Below are positions 16,021 to 24,451 of a stretch of 38,442 nucleotides of DNA, piece by piece (positions within the stretch are counted from its first letter, which is position 1; every line of letters starts with the position of its first letter). The DNA comes from Burkholderiaceae bacterium 16 (GTDB lineage: Bacteria > Pseudomonadota > Gammaproteobacteria > Burkholderiales > Burkholderiaceae). The position numbers and the translations under genes were made by a program. The notes below the pieces were generated by a model. The model saw nothing but the letters and a program-made list of their open reading frames with translations. It was not told the origin of the DNA and did not search any database. Location: the NCBI GenBank assembly GCA_000955785.1, contig JYOD01000030.1, positions 63,976-102,417 of the forward strand, written 5' to 3'.

Positions 16021-17517
16021 ATGATGAAACGTCAAGAATTCACCGCGATCTCCTCCTTGTCGTCCCGCCTGACCGGCTGGCAAAGCCTTTTGCTGACCGC
16101 GCTGCTGGCCGCTTTTGCGCTGCCCGCTGCGGCGCAGCTGAAGGCGCCCGGGCCGAAGGCCACCGGCATTTTCATGCCCCAGGCCGGCGGCAGCGCCGCC
16201 GCCGCTTCGCCCAGCCAGCCGCGCCTGGGCGTATCGCAGCCTGGCACGAGCGCCCAGCGCTCGCAACTGGTGGACGAGGTGGTGGCGATCGTCAACAGCA
16301 GCGTGATTACCCGGCGTGAACTGCTGGACCGCGCCGACGATATCGAATCGCAGTTGCGCCAGGCCAACCGGCCGGTGCCGGCGCGTGCCGATCTGCTGGG
16401 CGAGGTGCTGGAGCGCCTAGTGATGGAGCGCGTGCAGACGCAGGCCGCGCAGGAAGCCGGCATTAAAGTGACGGACCAGGAAGTCGACCGCGCCATCGAG
16501 TCCGTGGCGCAGCAGAATAAAATGAACGTGACCGACCTGCGCAGCCAGGTCGAGCGCAGCGGGATGACTTGGACCAAGTACCGGGACGAGTTGCGCAAGC
16601 AGGTGCAGGTGATCCGCCTGCGCGAGCGCGAGGTGGATTCCAAGATCCAGGTCTACGACGGCGAAATCGACAACTATCTCGCGGCGAATGGCGGACAGGG
16701 CACGGCCGCCGCCGGCCCCACCGAATACAACGTGGCCCAGATCCTGGTGCGCGTGCCGGAAGATGCCTCGGAGGCGCAGAAGGCAGCCTTGCGCGCCAAG
16801 GCTGAAGGGCTGCTCAAGCAGGCCCAGGGTGGCGCGGATTTCGCCGAGCTGGCGCAGGCATCCGATGCGCCCGAGGCCGCCAAGGGCGGCTCGCTCGGCT
16901 TCCGCGAGATCGGCCGGCTGCCGGCGCTGTTCGCCAATGCCGTGCTTGACCTGCAGGTCGGTGGCGTGGCGCCGCAAGTGATGGAGAGCGCCAACGGCTT
17001 CCACGTGCTCAAGCTGCTGGCCAAGCGCGCCGCGCCGGCGGCATCGTCGAGCCCGGCCGCCGCCGACAAGATTACCCAGACCCAGGTACGCCATATCCTG
17101 ATCCGCACCGGCCCCAACATGCCGGAGGCCGAAGCGCGCCGCCAGCTGGTCACGGTGCGGGACCGCATTACCCACGGCGGAGACTTTGGCGAAGCGGCCA
17201 AGCGATTCTCCCAGGACGGATCGGCGTCGAACGGCGGCGATCTCGGCTGGGTATCGCCGGGCGAGCTGGTGCCGGAGTTCGAGCAGGCCATGAACCGGCT
17301 GCGCCCGGGCGAGGTGTCTGAACCCGTGGTCAGCCAGTTTGGAGTCCACCTGATCCTGGTGGTCAATCGCCGCGAGACCGAAGTTTCGCCGGAGAAGCAG
17401 CGCGATTTCGCCCGCGCCGAGGTACGCGAGCAGAAGCTGCGCGCGGCCTATGAAGACTGGCAGCGCCAGTTGCGCCAGGCCGCCTACGTGGAATACCGCG
17501 TTAACCGCCAGCGCTAA
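16021..17517 (+). CDS. surA: Periplasmic chaperone / peptidyl-prolyl isomerase SurA
   Basis: This encodes 498 residues. SurA escorts outer-membrane proteins, including LptD, across the periplasm. A signal peptide ends near ALPAAAQ (about residue 38). A low-complexity Ala/Gly/Ser/Pro linker follows, then the SurA N-terminal chaperone domain from about 82 (LVDEVVAIVNSSVITRREL). Two parvulin domains come next, at about 234-334 (TEYNVAQILVRVPEDA, GGSLGFREIGRLP) and 354-455 (TQVRHILIRTGPNMPEAEA, GGDLGWVSPGELVPEFEQAM). It is longer than the 428-residue E. coli protein, mainly from the N-terminal linker and inter-domain spacer. It lies six bases after lptD and ahead of pdxA, the conserved order. Confidence 0.96.
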   Translation: MMKRQEFTAISSLSSRLTGWQSLLLTALLAAFALPAAAQLKAPGPKATGIFMPQAGGSAAAASPSQPRLGVSQPGTSAQRSQLVDEVVAIVNSSVITRRELLDRADDIESQLRQANRPVPARADLLGEVLERLVMERVQTQAAQEAGIKVTDQEVDRAIESVAQQNKMNVTDLRSQVERSGMTWTKYRDELRKQVQVIRLREREVDSKIQVYDGEIDNYLAANGGQGTAAAGPTEYNVAQILVRVPEDASEAQKAALRAKAEGLLKQAQGGADFAELAQASDAPEAAKGGSLGFREIGRLPALFANAVLDLQVGGVAPQVMESANGFHVLKLLAKRAAPAASSSPAAADKITQTQVRHILIRTGPNMPEAEARRQLVTVRDRITHGGDFGEAAKRFSQDGSASNGGDLGWVSPGELVPEFEQAMNRLRPGEVSEPVVSQFGVHLILVVNRRETEVSPEKQRDFARAEVREQKLRAAYEDWQRQLRQAAYVEYRVNRQR

Positions 17518-17544
17518 ACACGCTAAACAGAAAGCATCGCCGCC

Positions 17545-18594
17545 ATGTCAGAGCCGCTCGCGCTAGCCATCACCACCGGGGAACCCGCCGGCATCGGTCC
17601 CGACATCACCGTGGGAGCCTTGCTGCAACTTGCGGGCGAGCATCCGCAAGTGCGCTTTCACGTGCTGGGCGACGCGCGCCTGCTGGCCGCGCGCGCCGCG
17701 GCGCTGGGCGTGGCGCAGGCCTGGGCGCGCAGGCTGGCGGACGGCAGCGTGGTGAGCGAAGACATCGCACTGGACGTGCCGTGCGAAGCCGGCCGGCTCG
17801 ATGCGCGCAACGGGGCCTACGTGCTGGCCTTGCTCGATGCCGCCATCGACGGCTGCACCGGTGGCGCGCACGGCACGCCGCGCTATGCCGGCATGGTGAC
17901 AGCGCCGGTGCAGAAGAGCACCATCAACGATGGCGGCGTGCCCTTCACCGGCCACACGGAATACCTTGCCGAACGCGCCGGCGTGCCGCGCGTGGTGATG
18001 ATGCTTGCCGGCCCGCAGCCCGCGCATGCCAACGCGATGCTGCGAGTGGCGCTGGCCACCACCCACCTGCCATTGCGCGCGGTGCCCGATGCGCTGACGG
18101 TGGCCATGCTGGTGGAGACGCTGACCATCGTCGACGCCGACCTGCGCCGCCATTTCGGCATTGTCCGCCCGCGCATCCTGGTGACAGGCCTGAACCCCCA
18201 CGCCGGCGAAAGCGGCCACATGGGCCATGAGGAGATCGACGTGATCATCCCCGCGCTGGCCCACGCCGTCGACGCGGGCATCGACGCACGCGGCCCATAC
18301 CCCGCCGACACGCTGTTCCAGCCCCGCCACCTCGACGGGGCTGACTGCGTGCTGGCGATGTACCACGACCAGGGCCTGGCGCCGCTCAAGTACGGTACCT
18401 TCGGCCACGGCGTGAATATCACGCTGGGCTTGCCTTTTATCCGCACATCGGTCGACCATGGCACTGCGCTCGACCTGGCCGCGAGCGGCCGGGCCGAGCA
18501 CGGCAGCATGATCGAGGCGATCCGCAGCGCCATCGCCATGGCCGGCCACGCCAACGGCCGGCCGCGCGGCGCGCCGCTGGCGGCAACACGCTGA
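17545..18594 (+). CDS. pdxA: 4-hydroxythreonine-4-phosphate dehydrogenase PdxA
   Basis: The predicted protein has 349 residues. PdxA oxidises 4-phosphohydroxy-threonine with NAD in pyridoxal 5'-phosphate synthesis. Visible family marks are the N-terminal [13 protein letters not shown], the substrate-binding [10 protein letters not shown], the metal-ligand motifs [14 protein letters not shown] and [13 protein letters not shown], and the C-terminal [18 protein letters not shown]. All expected His and Asp ligands are present. It follows surA by 27 bases and precedes rsmA by 20, with the order surA-pdxA-rsmA matching many proteobacteria. The last dozen residues are an Arg/Gly/Ala-rich tail. Confidence 0.97.
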   Translation: MSEPLALAITTGEPAGIGPDITVGALLQLAGEHPQVRFHVLGDARLLAARAAALGVAQAWARRLADGSVVSEDIALDVPCEAGRLDARNGAYVLALLDAAIDGCTGGAHGTPRYAGMVTAPVQKSTINDGGVPFTGHTEYLAERAGVPRVVMMLAGPQPAHANAMLRVALATTHLPLRAVPDALTVAMLVETLTIVDADLRRHFGIVRPRILVTGLNPHAGESGHMGHEEIDVIIPALAHAVDAGIDARGPYPADTLFQPRHLDGADCVLAMYHDQGLAPLKYGTFGHGVNITLGLPFIRTSVDHGTALDLAASGRAEHGSMIEAIRSAIAMAGHANGRPRGAPLAATR

Positions 18595-18614
18595 CGCCCG
18601 AGCGAGACCTAACT

Positions 18615-19433
18615 ATGCGTTCCAACGTACACCAGGGCCATGTGGCCCGCAAACGATTCGGGCAGAACTTCCTGGTCGATGACGGCATCATCCACGGCAT
18701 CGTCAGTGCCATCGACCCGCAGCATGGCGATATCCTGGTCGAGATCGGCCCCGGTCTCGGCGCGCTGACCCAGCCGCTGCTGGAGCGCCTGCCGCAGATG
18801 CAGGTGGTCGAGCTCGACCGCGACCTGGTGGAGCGCCTGCGGCGCCGCTACGGCGATCGCCTGGTGATCCATGCGGGCGATGCGCTGGCCTTCGATTTCG
18901 GCAAGCTGTGCGAAGCCGGCAGGCCGCTGCGCATCGTCGGCAACCTGCCGTACAACATCTCCAGTCCGCTGCTGTTCCATCTGGCCGAGTTCGCCGACCA
19001 GGTGCGCGACCAGCACTTCATGCTGCAAAAGGAAGTGGTCGAGCGCATGGTGGCCGAGCCCGGCAGCAAGGCCTTCGGGCGGCTGTCGATCATGCTCCAG
19101 GTGCGCTATCACATGGAGCATGTGCTCGACGTGCCGCCGGCGTCGTTCAATCCGCCGCCCAAGGTCGACTCCGCCGTGGTGCGCATGATTCCCTGGCCGC
19201 GGCAAGCCGACGGCCTGTTGCGCTCGCCTTATCCCGCCTGCAACCTGACGGTGCTGGGCGATGTGGTGGCCGCGGCTTTCTCCCAGCGGCGCAAGGTCCT
19301 GCGCAATACGCTGTCGATGCTGCGCGACCAGGTCGATTTCGACGCGCTTGGCTTCGACCTGACCCGGCGCGCGGAGGAAGTCCCCGTCGCCGAATACGTT
19401 GAACTGGCACGGCAACTCGAGGCCACACCCTGA
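18615..19433 (+). CDS. rsmA: 16S rRNA dimethyladenosine methyltransferase RsmA (KsgA)
   Basis: The predicted protein has 272 residues. RsmA dimethylates two adjacent adenines in the 3' hairpin of 16S rRNA, a late ribosome maturation step. The Rossmann-fold SAM site begins [13 protein letters not shown] and [18 protein letters not shown], and the catalytic motif IV reads [14 protein letters not shown]. The C-terminal rRNA-binding part contains [13 protein letters not shown] and [14 protein letters not shown]. The length and all core motifs are normal. It sits 20 bases after pdxA. The 153 bases before trpS hold no recognisable gene or terminator. Confidence 0.97.
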   Translation: MRSNVHQGHVARKRFGQNFLVDDGIIHGIVSAIDPQHGDILVEIGPGLGALTQPLLERLPQMQVVELDRDLVERLRRRYGDRLVIHAGDALAFDFGKLCEAGRPLRIVGNLPYNISSPLLFHLAEFADQVRDQHFMLQKEVVERMVAEPGSKAFGRLSIMLQVRYHMEHVLDVPPASFNPPPKVDSAVVRMIPWPRQADGLLRSPYPACNLTVLGDVVAAAFSQRRKVLRNTLSMLRDQVDFDALGFDLTRRAEEVPVAEYVELARQLEATP

Positions 19434-19586
19434 TGATGCGCGCGCCCATGCCCCATTGGTGGCGCTGCTGAAGGCAGCGGCACGTCGTCATCCCCCGATC
19501 CCGACTCTAGCCGCCGCAGCCCGGTCGGCAGGCCTGTGCCCCCGCTGACCGGTGCCCGCGGCGCTTCTCTTACCGAAGGAAATGCC

Positions 19587-20609
19587 ATGACTAGCGAAAC
19601 GCAGGCGCCCCAGCGCAAGGTCATCCTCACCGGCGACCGCCCCACCGGCCAGCTTCACCTTGGCCACTACGTTGGCTCGCTCAAGAGCCGCGTGGCACTG
19701 CAGGACACCCACAAGCAATATCTGCTGCTGGCCGACACCCAGGCCATGACCGACAACGCGCACGATCCGGAAAAGGTGCGGCGCAACGTGCTGGAGGTGG
19801 CGCTCGACTACCTGGCGGTCGGCATCGACCCGGCCAAGACCACCATCACGGTGCAGTCGCACCTGCCGGCGCTGGCCGAACTCACCCTGATGTATCTGAA
19901 CTTCGTCACGGTGGCCCGGCTGGAGCGCAATCCCACCATCAAGGAAGAGATCCAGGCACGCGGCTTCGGACGCGATATCCCTGCTGGCTTCCTGTGCTAC
20001 CCGGCCTCGCAAGCGGCCGACATCACCGGCTTCAAGGCCCAGGTGGTGCCGGTGGGCGAGGACCAGGCGCCGCTGATCGAGCAGACCAACGAGATCGTGC
20101 GCCGCATCAACCACCAGGTTGGCCGCGAGGTCCTGCCCGAAGCCGCCGCGCTGATCCCGCGCTTCGGCCGCCTGCCCGGCGTCGACGGCAAGGCCAAGAT
20201 GAGCAAGTCGCAAGGCAATGCGATCCCGCTCGCGGCCACGCCTGAGCAGATCAAGGAAGCGGTCATGCGCATGTACACCGATCCTAACCACCTCAAGGTT
20301 TCGGATCCGGGGCAGGTCGAGGGTAATATGGTGTTCACCTACCTCGATGCGTTCGACGAGGCGGTCGATGAAGTGGCCGAACTGAAGGAACACTATCGGC
20401 GCGGCGGACTGGGGGATATGGTGCTCAAGCGCCGGCTGGAGGGCGTGCTGCAGGCACTGCTGGCGCCGATCCGCGAGCGCCGCGAGGCGCTGGCAAAGGA
20501 TCCGCAGCACGTGTTCGATATCCTGAAGCACGGCACGGAGCAGGCCCGTGTCGTTACCCAGGCGACGCTGGACGAAGTGCGCGAGGCGCTCGGCATGTTC
20601 AGCTTCTAG
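19587..20609 (+). CDS. trpS: Tryptophanyl-tRNA synthetase, short form
   Basis: This encodes 340 residues, a class I aminoacyl-tRNA synthetase charging tRNA-Trp. The HIGH signature is HLGH at residues 24-27 within TGDRPTGQLHLGHYVGS, and KMSKS is exact at 204-208. The sequence between them (AGFLCYPASQAADITGF, VPVGEDQAPLIEQTNEI) is standard for TrpRS. The ATG at 19587 has a GAAGGA ribosome site at 19575-19580. From memory, many Burkholderiaceae carry a longer TrpRS of about 400 residues; if this genome also has one, this would be a second, paralogous enzyme. It ends 24 bases before a strong terminator. Confidence 0.95.
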   Translation: MTSETQAPQRKVILTGDRPTGQLHLGHYVGSLKSRVALQDTHKQYLLLADTQAMTDNAHDPEKVRRNVLEVALDYLAVGIDPAKTTITVQSHLPALAELTLMYLNFVTVARLERNPTIKEEIQARGFGRDIPAGFLCYPASQAADITGFKAQVVPVGEDQAPLIEQTNEIVRRINHQVGREVLPEAAALIPRFGRLPGVDGKAKMSKSQGNAIPLAATPEQIKEAVMRMYTDPNHLKVSDPGQVEGNMVFTYLDAFDEAVDEVAELKEHYRRGGLGDMVLKRRLEGVLQALLAPIRERREALAKDPQHVFDILKHGTEQARVVTQATLDEVREALGMFSF

Positions 20610-20633
20610 CCCTGGCGCATCCGAGCGGGAGTA

Positions 20634-20670
20634 GCAAAAGAGCCGGCATATGCCGGTTCTTTTGCATCTT
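20634..20670 (+). terminator. Rho-independent terminator, probably bidirectional, after trpS
   Basis: A near-perfect hairpin pairs GCAAAAGAGCCGGCA (20634-20648) with TGCCGGTTCTTTTGC (20651-20665), a 15-bp stem with one G-U wobble and a tiny loop. It is followed by ATCTTTT on the plus strand. The A-rich foot supplies a U-tract for the opposite strand as well. It lies between the convergent trpS and transporter genes, 24 bases past trpS and 29 bases past the transporter stop. Confidence 0.9.
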
Positions 20671-20694
20671 TTACGGTAAGCCGGGCGCGTTCGC

Positions 20695-21603
20695 TCAGGC
20701 CCGCCGGTTGACCAGCACGATGCCGGCCAGCACCAGCACCGCCGCCACGGCAAACCGCATGCCCACGGCATCGTGCATCAATACCACGCCGAATGCCACG
20801 CCGAACAGCGGCGTCAGGAACGAAAACACCGATAACCGCGACGCCAGATATTGGCGCAGCAACCAGAACCACGCCAGGTAGCTGGCAAAGGCAATCAGCA
20901 CCGACTGGTAGAACAGGCTTGCCAGCACCAGGCCGTCAACGCGCGCGTGCAGGTGCTGGCCGGCGGCAAGCGCCATGGCCAGCAGCATCACCGCCGACAC
21001 GGCCAGTTGATAGAGCAGCGTCTTGCTGGCCGGCGCCGATGCCAGCCGGCTGGCACGTACCACCACCGTGGTGGCTGCCCACAGGAGTCCGGCAAGGATG
21101 CCCAGCGCATCGCCCAGCAGCGTGCTGCCGCCATGCGCGGCAGGCGCGGCGATGCCATCGGCAAAAGCCAGCGCCATGCCGCAGAAGGCCAGCCCCACGC
21201 CTATCCACTGCCCGCGCCGCAGCCGTTCCCCGGCGACGGTCATGTGCAGGCCGAGCGCGGTGAAGATCGGCGCGGTATAGAGGAACACCGCCATGCGCGA
21301 AGCGGTGGTGTGGCCAAGGCCAACGAAGATGCAGAAAAACTCAGCGCCGAACAACAGGCCGGCCAGCAACCCAGCGCCCAGCGTGCCGTCGCGCTGCCAC
21401 AGCGGCGTGCGGCGCCAGGCGGCGAAGCCGAACACCAGCAAAGCCGCCACCGCTGAGCGCACGCCAGCCTGGAGCACCGCGCCCATCAACGGCGCTGTCA
21501 CTTTGATCACCACTTGCTGCAGCCCCCATGCCAGGCATAGCACGACCATCAGGGTGATGGCCATGCCGTCGAGCGGGCGCCGGGTGAGCGGTTGAGCGCT
21601 CAC
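20695..21603 (-). CDS. DMT-superfamily (EamA) transporter
   Basis: The predicted protein has 302 residues from a GTG start. It is an integral membrane protein with about ten hydrophobic segments arranged as two EamA repeats, for example MAITLMVVLCLAWGLQQ at the start of the first and LGDALGILAGLLWAATTVVV at the start of the second. This fold covers drug, metabolite and amino acid exporters, and substrate cannot be assigned. The GTG at 21603 is one base from the gloA stop, so the two are tightly coupled. An internal ATG 13 codons in (before AITLMVV) is an alternative start. It is the last gene of the glyQ-led minus-strand run. Confidence 0.88.
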   Translation of the reverse strand: MSAQPLTRRPLDGMAITLMVVLCLAWGLQQVVIKVTAPLMGAVLQAGVRSAVAALLVFGFAAWRRTPLWQRDGTLGAGLLAGLLFGAEFFCIFVGLGHTTASRMAVFLYTAPIFTALGLHMTVAGERLRRGQWIGVGLAFCGMALAFADGIAAPAAHGGSTLLGDALGILAGLLWAATTVVVRASRLASAPASKTLLYQLAVSAVMLLAMALAAGQHLHARVDGLVLASLFYQSVLIAFASYLAWFWLLRQYLASRLSVFSFLTPLFGVAFGVVLMHDAVGMRFAVAAVLVLAGIVLVNRRA

Positions 21604-21604
21604 T

Positions 21605-22012
21605 TCAGGGGCGGCTGGCGTCGCGCGTGGAATTGCGCTCGATCAGTTCGATCTTGTAGCCGTCCGGGTCTTCGACGAAGGCGATCACAGTGGTGCCGCC
21701 CTTGACCGGGCCGGCCTCGCGCACGACATTGCCGCCGGCGGCGCGGATGCGCTCGCAGGTGGCCGCCGCGTTGTCGGTCTCCAGCGCAATATGGCCGTAG
21801 GCGGTGCCCATTTCGTACTTGTCGACGCCGTAGTTATAGGTCAGCTCAAGCACGGCCGTTTCGGATTCCAGGCCGTAGCCGACGAAGGCGAGGCGGTACT
21901 TGTATTCGGTGTTGTCGCTTTCGCGCAGCAGTTGCATGCCGAGGATGCGGGTGTAGAAGTCGATCGAGCGTTGCAGGTCGCCGACGCGGAGCATGGTGTG
22001 GAGGAGTCGCAT
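21605..22012 (-). CDS. gloA: Lactoylglutathione lyase (glyoxalase I)
   Basis: The predicted protein has 135 residues, the usual GloA length. GloA isomerises the methylglyoxal-glutathione hemithioacetal to S-lactoylglutathione using a Ni or Zn centre. The four metal ligands are visible: His5 in RLLHTMLRV, a Glu in [10 protein letters not shown], His in [10 protein letters not shown], and Glu in [12 protein letters not shown]. The ATG at 22012 gives the standard [13 protein letters not shown]. No clear ribosome site precedes it. A TAGAAT box about 40 bases upstream may be its promoter. The DMT transporter gene follows after one base. Confidence 0.96.
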   Translation of the reverse strand: MRLLHTMLRVGDLQRSIDFYTRILGMQLLRESDNTEYKYRLAFVGYGLESETAVLELTYNYGVDKYEMGTAYGHIALETDNAAATCERIRAAGGNVVREAGPVKGGTTVIAFVEDPDGYKIELIERNSTRDASRP

Positions 22013-22049
22013 TTTGGGAGAGATATGATTTTTCTTGAATGGGGCGGAT

Positions 22050-22055
22050 ATTCTA
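22050..22055 (-). promoter_or_regulatory. Candidate -10 box upstream of gloA
   Basis: Read on the minus strand this is TAGAAT, close to the TATAAT consensus, in the 183-base gap between ygjP and gloA. No good -35 box sits at the right distance. It would start a transcript about 30 bases before the gloA ATG. The rest of the gap 22013-22195 holds nothing I recognise. Confidence 0.3.
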
Positions 22056-22195
22056 AACGGGATGCGCAAGGCGGGTATGCCGCTGGCGCGGATCGCCATT
22101 TTTCCGATTTAAATCAAGGGTCTGATCCTCGCATTGCAGGGCTGCGCCTGCACCTTGCCGCTCGCCTGGCGGAGTGCCAGGCCAGGACGCTGGCC

Positions 22196-23077
22196 TCAGA
22201 ACGTCGGCAGCAATTCCGGCGGATGCGCCCTCAATTGCGCCCGGGCATCCCGGAATTCCGGAAAGATCGACGCCACCGTATCCCAGAACCTGGAGCTATG
22301 GTTCATCTCCTTGAGATGCGCCAGCTCATGCGCGGCCACATAGTCGATCATCGACAAGGGAAAATGCATCAGCCGCCAGTTCATCCGGATCTTGCCGTCG
22401 GCGGTGCAACTGCCCCAGCGCGTCGCGGCCGACGTCAGCGAAAACGCGCTGTGCCGCACGCCGAGTTTCTCGGCGTAGATATCGAGCCGCTGCGCCAGCA
22501 GCCGCTTGGCCTGGTGCTGAAGCCACCCCTGCACGCGATCCTTGATCTGCTGTTCATCGGCATGCACAGGCAGCGCAAGATGAAGAAAGCGGGTGTCGGC
22601 GTCGAACACCAGTACGCCGGTGGGCGATTCGAGTTTCAGCGTGATGGGCTTGCCCAGGAAGGGCAGGCTCGCGCCTTCGCGCCATTGCACGGTGGGCAGC
22701 ACGCGCCGGGCTTCGCGATGCTGCCATTCGCCCAGTTTGTTGAAGATCCAGCGCTGTTTTTCGAAGATGGCGGACTCGATGTCGGCCAGCGTCACCCAAC
22801 GCGGCGCCGTGATGGACAGGCCGCGGTCGTCCACGGTGAAACCGATGGTACGGCGCGACGAGCGCTTGAGCGTGTAGTGCACGCTGCGTTCGCCCACCAG
22901 CATCCGCCGCGCATTGGGCTGCGGCTGCGGCCACGGTTGCGAGGCTGGCGGGACAGGTTGCGCCGGCGTAACCCCCGGTGCCATACCCGGTGCCATGTCG
23001 GCGCCGGCCAGCGCGTCTGACAGCGGCAGCTCCATCTGGGAGCCGGGGGCATCGGGGGACGGGCGCAGCAATTTCAT
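22196..23077 (-). CDS. YgjP-type M48-like metallohydrolase (DUF45)
   Basis: The predicted protein has 293 residues. The C-terminal half carries a zinc-peptidase-like site, HELAH at 250-254 with His260 in LKEMNHSSRFW, and the preceding SAATRWGSCTADGKIRMNW that marks the YgjP/DUF45 family. The N-terminal part of the domain (YTLKRSSRRTIGFTVDDRGL) is also typical. Enterobacterial YgjP is about 170 residues; here the first 57 residues are a Pro/Gln/Ala-rich, probably disordered extension. E. coli YgjP has been linked to UTP hydrolysis, so the substrate is uncertain. The ATG at 23077 overlaps the plsC stop by four bases. Using an internal start would remove the extension. Confidence 0.88.
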   Translation of the reverse strand: MKLLRPSPDAPGSQMELPLSDALAGADMAPGMAPGVTPAQPVPPASQPWPQPQPNARRMLVGERSVHYTLKRSSRRTIGFTVDDRGLSITAPRWVTLADIESAIFEKQRWIFNKLGEWQHREARRVLPTVQWREGASLPFLGKPITLKLESPTGVLVFDADTRFLHLALPVHADEQQIKDRVQGWLQHQAKRLLAQRLDIYAEKLGVRHSAFSLTSAATRWGSCTADGKIRMNWRLMHFPLSMIDYVAAHELAHLKEMNHSSRFWDTVASIFPEFRDARAQLRAHPPELLPTF

Positions 23078-23826
23078 GCGGGCGTTTTGCTCCGGTAGCT
23101 CTCGGCATCGATTCTACGCATATCTCGTTCGATCCACGCCTCAACCTCTTGGTTGACCTGGTCCGCGGTCTTGTTGGCCGAGGAAATCGGCGCGCCGACG
23201 GAGACCGTGATCATCCCGGGATATTTCAGGAACGAGTTGCGCGGCCACAGCCGCCCGGAGTTGACGGCCATCGGAATCACCCACGCGCCGGTTTCCACCG
23301 CGAGGCGGGCGCCGCCGCTCTTGTAGCGGGTCCTCTCCAGGCCGGATGGCGTGCGCGTGCCTTCCGGGAACATGATGATCCAGGCGCCTTCGGACAGCCG
23401 CTCCCGGCCCTGCCGCACGGCCGAGGCGAACGCGCGCGTGCCTTCCTTGCGGTTGATATGCACCATCTTGAGCATGCCCAGCGCCCAGCCGAAGAAGGGC
23501 ACCAGCAGTAGTTCGCGCTTGAACACGAAGCACATCGGCTTGGGCAGCGTGGCCAGGTAAGCCACCGTCTCCCACGCCGACTGGTGCTTGGACAGCACCA
23601 CCACCGGCTTGTCGAGCATGCCGTCGAAATGCTCGCGGCCTTCGTAGCGGTAGCGAATGCCGCATATCACGGCGGCTGCGGCGGTTACCAGGCGCGGCCA
23701 GCCGCGCACGAAGCGGTAGCGGCGGTCGGCGTTCATGAAGGGAAAGACGATGAAGCACGCGCAGGCATAGGGCGGCGTCACTATCAGAAGGAACAACGCG
23801 AACAGCAGGGAGCGGAGAAAAATCAT
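23074..23826 (-). CDS. plsC: 1-acylglycerol-3-phosphate O-acyltransferase PlsC
   Basis: The predicted protein has 250 residues. PlsC acylates lysophosphatidic acid to phosphatidic acid at the inner membrane. An N-terminal hydrophobic anchor (FLRSLLFALFLLIVTPPY) is followed by the acyltransferase domain. Block I reads KHQSAWET, with His81 and a Glu in place of the usual Asp of HX4D. Block III is FPEGTRT at 153-159, and block IV lies near GAWVIPMAVNSG. The glutamate variant is common in this subfamily. The ATG at 23826 gives MIFLRSLLF. It lies 17 bases after gmhB, and its stop overlaps the next gene's start. Confidence 0.94.
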   Translation of the reverse strand: MIFLRSLLFALFLLIVTPPYACACFIVFPFMNADRRYRFVRGWPRLVTAAAAVICGIRYRYEGREHFDGMLDKPVVVLSKHQSAWETVAYLATLPKPMCFVFKRELLLVPFFGWALGMLKMVHINRKEGTRAFASAVRQGRERLSEGAWIIMFPEGTRTPSGLERTRYKSGGARLAVETGAWVIPMAVNSGRLWPRNSFLKYPGMITVSVGAPISSANKTADQVNQEVEAWIERDMRRIDAESYRSKTPA

Positions 23827-23843
23827 CGGTGCGGGAATTGGGT

Positions 23844-24422
23844 TCAGGAACCGGCCTGGCGCGGAGCGCCATCGCCGGTGAGCAGCCAGCGCGCGAAAGC
23901 GCGCAGGTCGTCGTGGATCAGCGTGCCGGGCGGCAGGCCGCCCTTTTTCTCGGTCTTGGCGCCTTTGCCGGTCAGCACCAGGTGCGGGGCGCAACCCACC
24001 GCCAGCCCCGCCTCGAGATCGCGCAGCGAGTCGCCTACCAGCGGCACGCCCTTGAGCTCTACGCCAAAGCGTTCGGCCAGTTGCTCAAGCATCCCGGCCT
24101 TGGGCTTGCGGCAATCGCAGCAGTCCGCCGCCGTATGCGGGCAGAAGAATACCGCGTCGACGCGTCCGCCAAGATTGGCCAGCGCCTTGTGCATTTTCTC
24201 GTGCATGGCGTTGAGCGCGCTCATCTCGAACAGGCCGCGGCCGATGCCGGACTGGTTGCTGGCGATCACCACGCGATAGCCGGCCTGATTGAGCGCGGCG
24301 ATCGCTTCCAGGCTGCCATCGATGGGGATCCATTCGTCCGGCGTCTTGATGAACTGGTCGCTGTCGAGGTTGACGACCCCGTCGCGATCGAGCACGACAA
24401 GCTTGGGCGGTGTCTGCGGCAT
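23844..24422 (-). CDS. gmhB: D-glycero-D-manno-heptose-1,7-bisphosphate 7-phosphatase GmhB
   Basis: The predicted protein has 192 residues. GmhB is a HAD-superfamily phosphatase in ADP-heptose synthesis for LPS inner core. Motif I is LDRDGVVN with nucleophile and acid/base Asp12 and Asp14, motif II is IASNQSGIGRG, and motif IV lies in LVGDSLRDLEAG. The zinc-binding loop CPHTAADCCDCRKPK is present, which separates GmhB from the related histidinol phosphatases. It lies 29 bases after glyS and 17 before plsC in one probable transcript. Its envelope role fits the nearby plsC. Confidence 0.95.
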   Translation of the reverse strand: MPQTPPKLVVLDRDGVVNLDSDQFIKTPDEWIPIDGSLEAIAALNQAGYRVVIASNQSGIGRGLFEMSALNAMHEKMHKALANLGGRVDAVFFCPHTAADCCDCRKPKAGMLEQLAERFGVELKGVPLVGDSLRDLEAGLAVGCAPHLVLTGKGAKTEKKGGLPPGTLIHDDLRAFARWLLTGDGAPRQAGS

Positions 24423-24451
24423 GATGGCCTCCCGTTATGGTGCCCGGCCGC

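Noticed and set aside
13624..16266. 880-residue open frame antisense to lptD and surA
   Set aside because: It is a shadow caused by high GC at third codon positions. The plus-strand lptD has signal peptide, jellyroll and barrel features, while the antisense product has no recognisable domain and spans two real genes.
23573..23598. Glu in place of Asp in the PlsC HX4D motif as a sign of inactivation
   Set aside because: The KHQSAWET form recurs in many proteobacterial PlsC proteins as I know the family, and the other acyltransferase blocks are intact.
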